A DNA stretch of 50,737 nucleotides from Alistipes timonensis. Its GTDB lineage: Bacteria > Bacteroidota > Bacteroidia > Bacteroidales > Muribaculaceae. Below, one piece after another: positions 49,979 to 50,737 of this stretch. The stretch's first letter is position 1. Every line of letters begins with the position of its first letter. The position numbers and the translations under genes are program-made. The DNA is taken from positions 1 through 50,737 of the forward strand of contig JAMPHO010000007.1 in the NCBI GenBank assembly GCA_023663385.1, read 5' to 3'. Under the pieces are notes generated by a model. That model saw nothing but the letters and a program-made list of their open reading frames with translations. It was not told the DNA's origin and did not search any database.

Positions 49979-50068
49979 CGCATAATCAGCCTCCCGCGCA
50001 TACACAAAACATCGTTTATATTACCATAATTACCGCTCGGGCGTGCTTAAGGCGCGTTTTTGATTTGG

Positions 50069-50503
50069 TCAAAGCTTTTCGGGAAGTTTGGCGCATTTGG
50101 GGCAGATGCCTTTGATCATGTAGTTTATGGAATGGGGGGTGAAGCCGTCGGGGATTTCGATGATGGGCACTTTGGCCGTTTTTACACAGTAGGTTTCCTT
50201 GCAGCGCTCGCAATAAAAATGGGCGTGCTGGTCGGCGATGCTGTGCTTCTTGCTGTTGTCGCACAGCTCATATTTCAACGAGCGGCTTCCGTCCTCGATA
50301 ACGTGAACCACATCCTTTTCCGCAAAGAGTTCGAGCACGCGGAAAATGCTTGCCTTGTCCATTGAAAACTCCAATGAGGCTTCAAGGTCGGCAAGATTGA
50401 CCGGGCGCGACGCTTTCATCAACTCCTTCAGCACGAGAATCCTGTTGGCAGTAGGCTTGACACCCTTGCCATTCAGGATGTTTTCAATTTCGTTGTTGTC
50501 CAT
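50069..50503 (-). CDS. Fur-family transcriptional regulator
   Basis: Fur/PerR/Zur-family repressor (144 aa). The winged-helix N-terminus has GKGVKPTANRILVLKELM, VNLADLEASLEFSMDKASIF and RVLELFAEKDVVHVIEDG. The C-terminal metal/dimer domain has HAHFYCERCKETYC, where His and Cys ligands sit, and a second Cys pair ICPKC for structural zinc. Metal specificity is open, but the neighbouring feoB favours iron. The frame stays open to a TTG at 50521, but that TTG is part of the TAACTTTG -7 box (50519-50526). ATG 50503, nine bases after the predicted transcript start, is therefore used. Confidence 0.9.
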   Translation of the reverse strand: MDNNEIENILNGKGVKPTANRILVLKELMKASRPVNLADLEASLEFSMDKASIFRVLELFAEKDVVHVIEDGSRSLKYELCDNSKKHSIADQHAHFYCERCKETYCVKTAKVPIIEIPDGFTPHSINYMIKGICPKCAKLPEKL

Positions 50504-50518
50504 ATCAGAGTTTTCCGG

Positions 50519-50526
50519 CAAAGTTA
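50519..50526 (-). promoter_or_regulatory. -7 box of the Fur-family gene
   Basis: TAACTTTG on the minus strand; predicted start near 50512. No TTG lies 20 bases upstream. It sits 78 bases after the feoB stop, so the regulator may also be read through from feoB. Confidence 0.5.
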
Positions 50527-50603
50527 CAGTTATTTTTCTTAGCGGTAGACTCTCGACGCTGTCTTTTTTGTGTAAAGATCAGGAGCAAAGCTCTGTTAGT
50601 GGC

Positions 50604-50737
50604 TCAGACGGAGATAATCAGGTTTCCGATGACATTCACAATAAACGCACAGACCCAAGCCAATGCGGTGGAGGATAACGCTTGTGCTGCCGCCCATTTC
50701 CAGTTTGTTTCCTTTGCGACAGCAGTCAATGCCGACA
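50604..50737 (-). CDS. feoB: FeoB ferrous iron transporter, C-terminal end (partial)
   Basis: The last 44 codons of a gene that continues beyond the window. The translated end SALTAVAKETNWKWAAAQAL followed by SSTALAWVCAFIVNVIGNLI is the terminal segment of FeoB: conserved KETxxWKW, then the final membrane helix. FeoB is a GTPase-linked ferrous iron importer. Nothing of the GTPase domain is visible here. It reads toward the Fur-family gene on the same strand, consistent with iron control, though no iron box is evident. Confidence 0.8.
   Translation of the reverse strand, partial: SALTAVAKETNWKWAAAQALSSTALAWVCAFIVNVIGNLIISV

Noticed and set aside
49897..50068. Fur box upstream of the DUF362-receptor operon
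   Set aside because: No convincing GATAATGATAATCATTATC-like symmetry; only a -7 box and a GC-rich hairpin.
50504..50521. Upstream TTG start for the Fur-family gene
   Set aside because: The TTG is the end of the TAACTTTG -7 box, upstream of the predicted transcript start.
1..50737. tRNA, rRNA or CRISPR arrays
   Set aside because: The gaps were read on both strands; none shows a cloverleaf with a conserved TTCRA arm, rRNA motifs, or regularly spaced repeats.

Overview
The window reads as chromosomal DNA of a Bacteroidales bacterium, most likely Muribaculaceae-like (inference). The support is a SusC/SusD pair, a DUF6377 membrane regulator, OstA-like and BspA-like secreted proteins, GC-rich codon use, starts without Shine-Dalgarno motifs, and a recurrent Bacteroidetes promoter. 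In six leaders that promoter appears as TTG, 20 bases, then TAnnTTTG or TAnnTTCG. I found no rRNA, tRNA, CRISPR array, intact transposase or prophage.

Layout. 1-2289: pta-ackA (acetyl-phosphate/ATP) on the minus strand. 2437-7031: a U32 hydroxylation protein, then a convergent pair of a NahK-like kinase and a DUF6377 regulator. 7032-10785: a long leader carrying a palindromic repeat element, then two secreted proteins with a common C-terminal module. 10916-15406: SurA-like chaperone, OstA-like LPS-export protein and M18 aminopeptidase. 15478-17139: a secreted propeller-like protein. 17353-23359: a tightly packed plus-strand cluster (nDsbD-like protein, DsbD, MazG, small secreted protein, TopB, Cys-rich membrane protein). 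23447-27698: secreted 5'-nucleotidase and a divergent Ca2+-type P-ATPase. 27699-31608: methionine operon metY-metX-hom with its leader. 31651-39085: RND efflux operon (adaptor, pump, TolC) and an upstream LytS/LytTR-type two-component system. 39191-45336: a diverged copy of the repeat element, a coiled-coil lipoprotein and a SusCD pair. 45544-50737: Cys-rich Spy-like protein, gpmA, DUF362/TonB-receptor pair, Fur-family regulator and the 3' end of feoB.

The most notable element is the leader of the methionine operon (31302-31608, minus strand). It contains a promoter, a 5' hairpin, a 35-codon reading frame with seven Met codons in eight positions, an antiterminator segment inside its last codons, and an intrinsic terminator ending in six U's, all before metY. 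This is the layout of a ribosome-stalling attenuator that senses charged tRNA-Met. To my knowledge that is an uncommon way to control methionine synthesis, which is usually done by SAM riboswitches, T-boxes or MetJ.

The second item is a roughly 140-176 bp hairpin-forming repeat with three copies (one cut by the window edge). Two copies share an identical 36-base core while their arms differ in sequence yet stay complementary.
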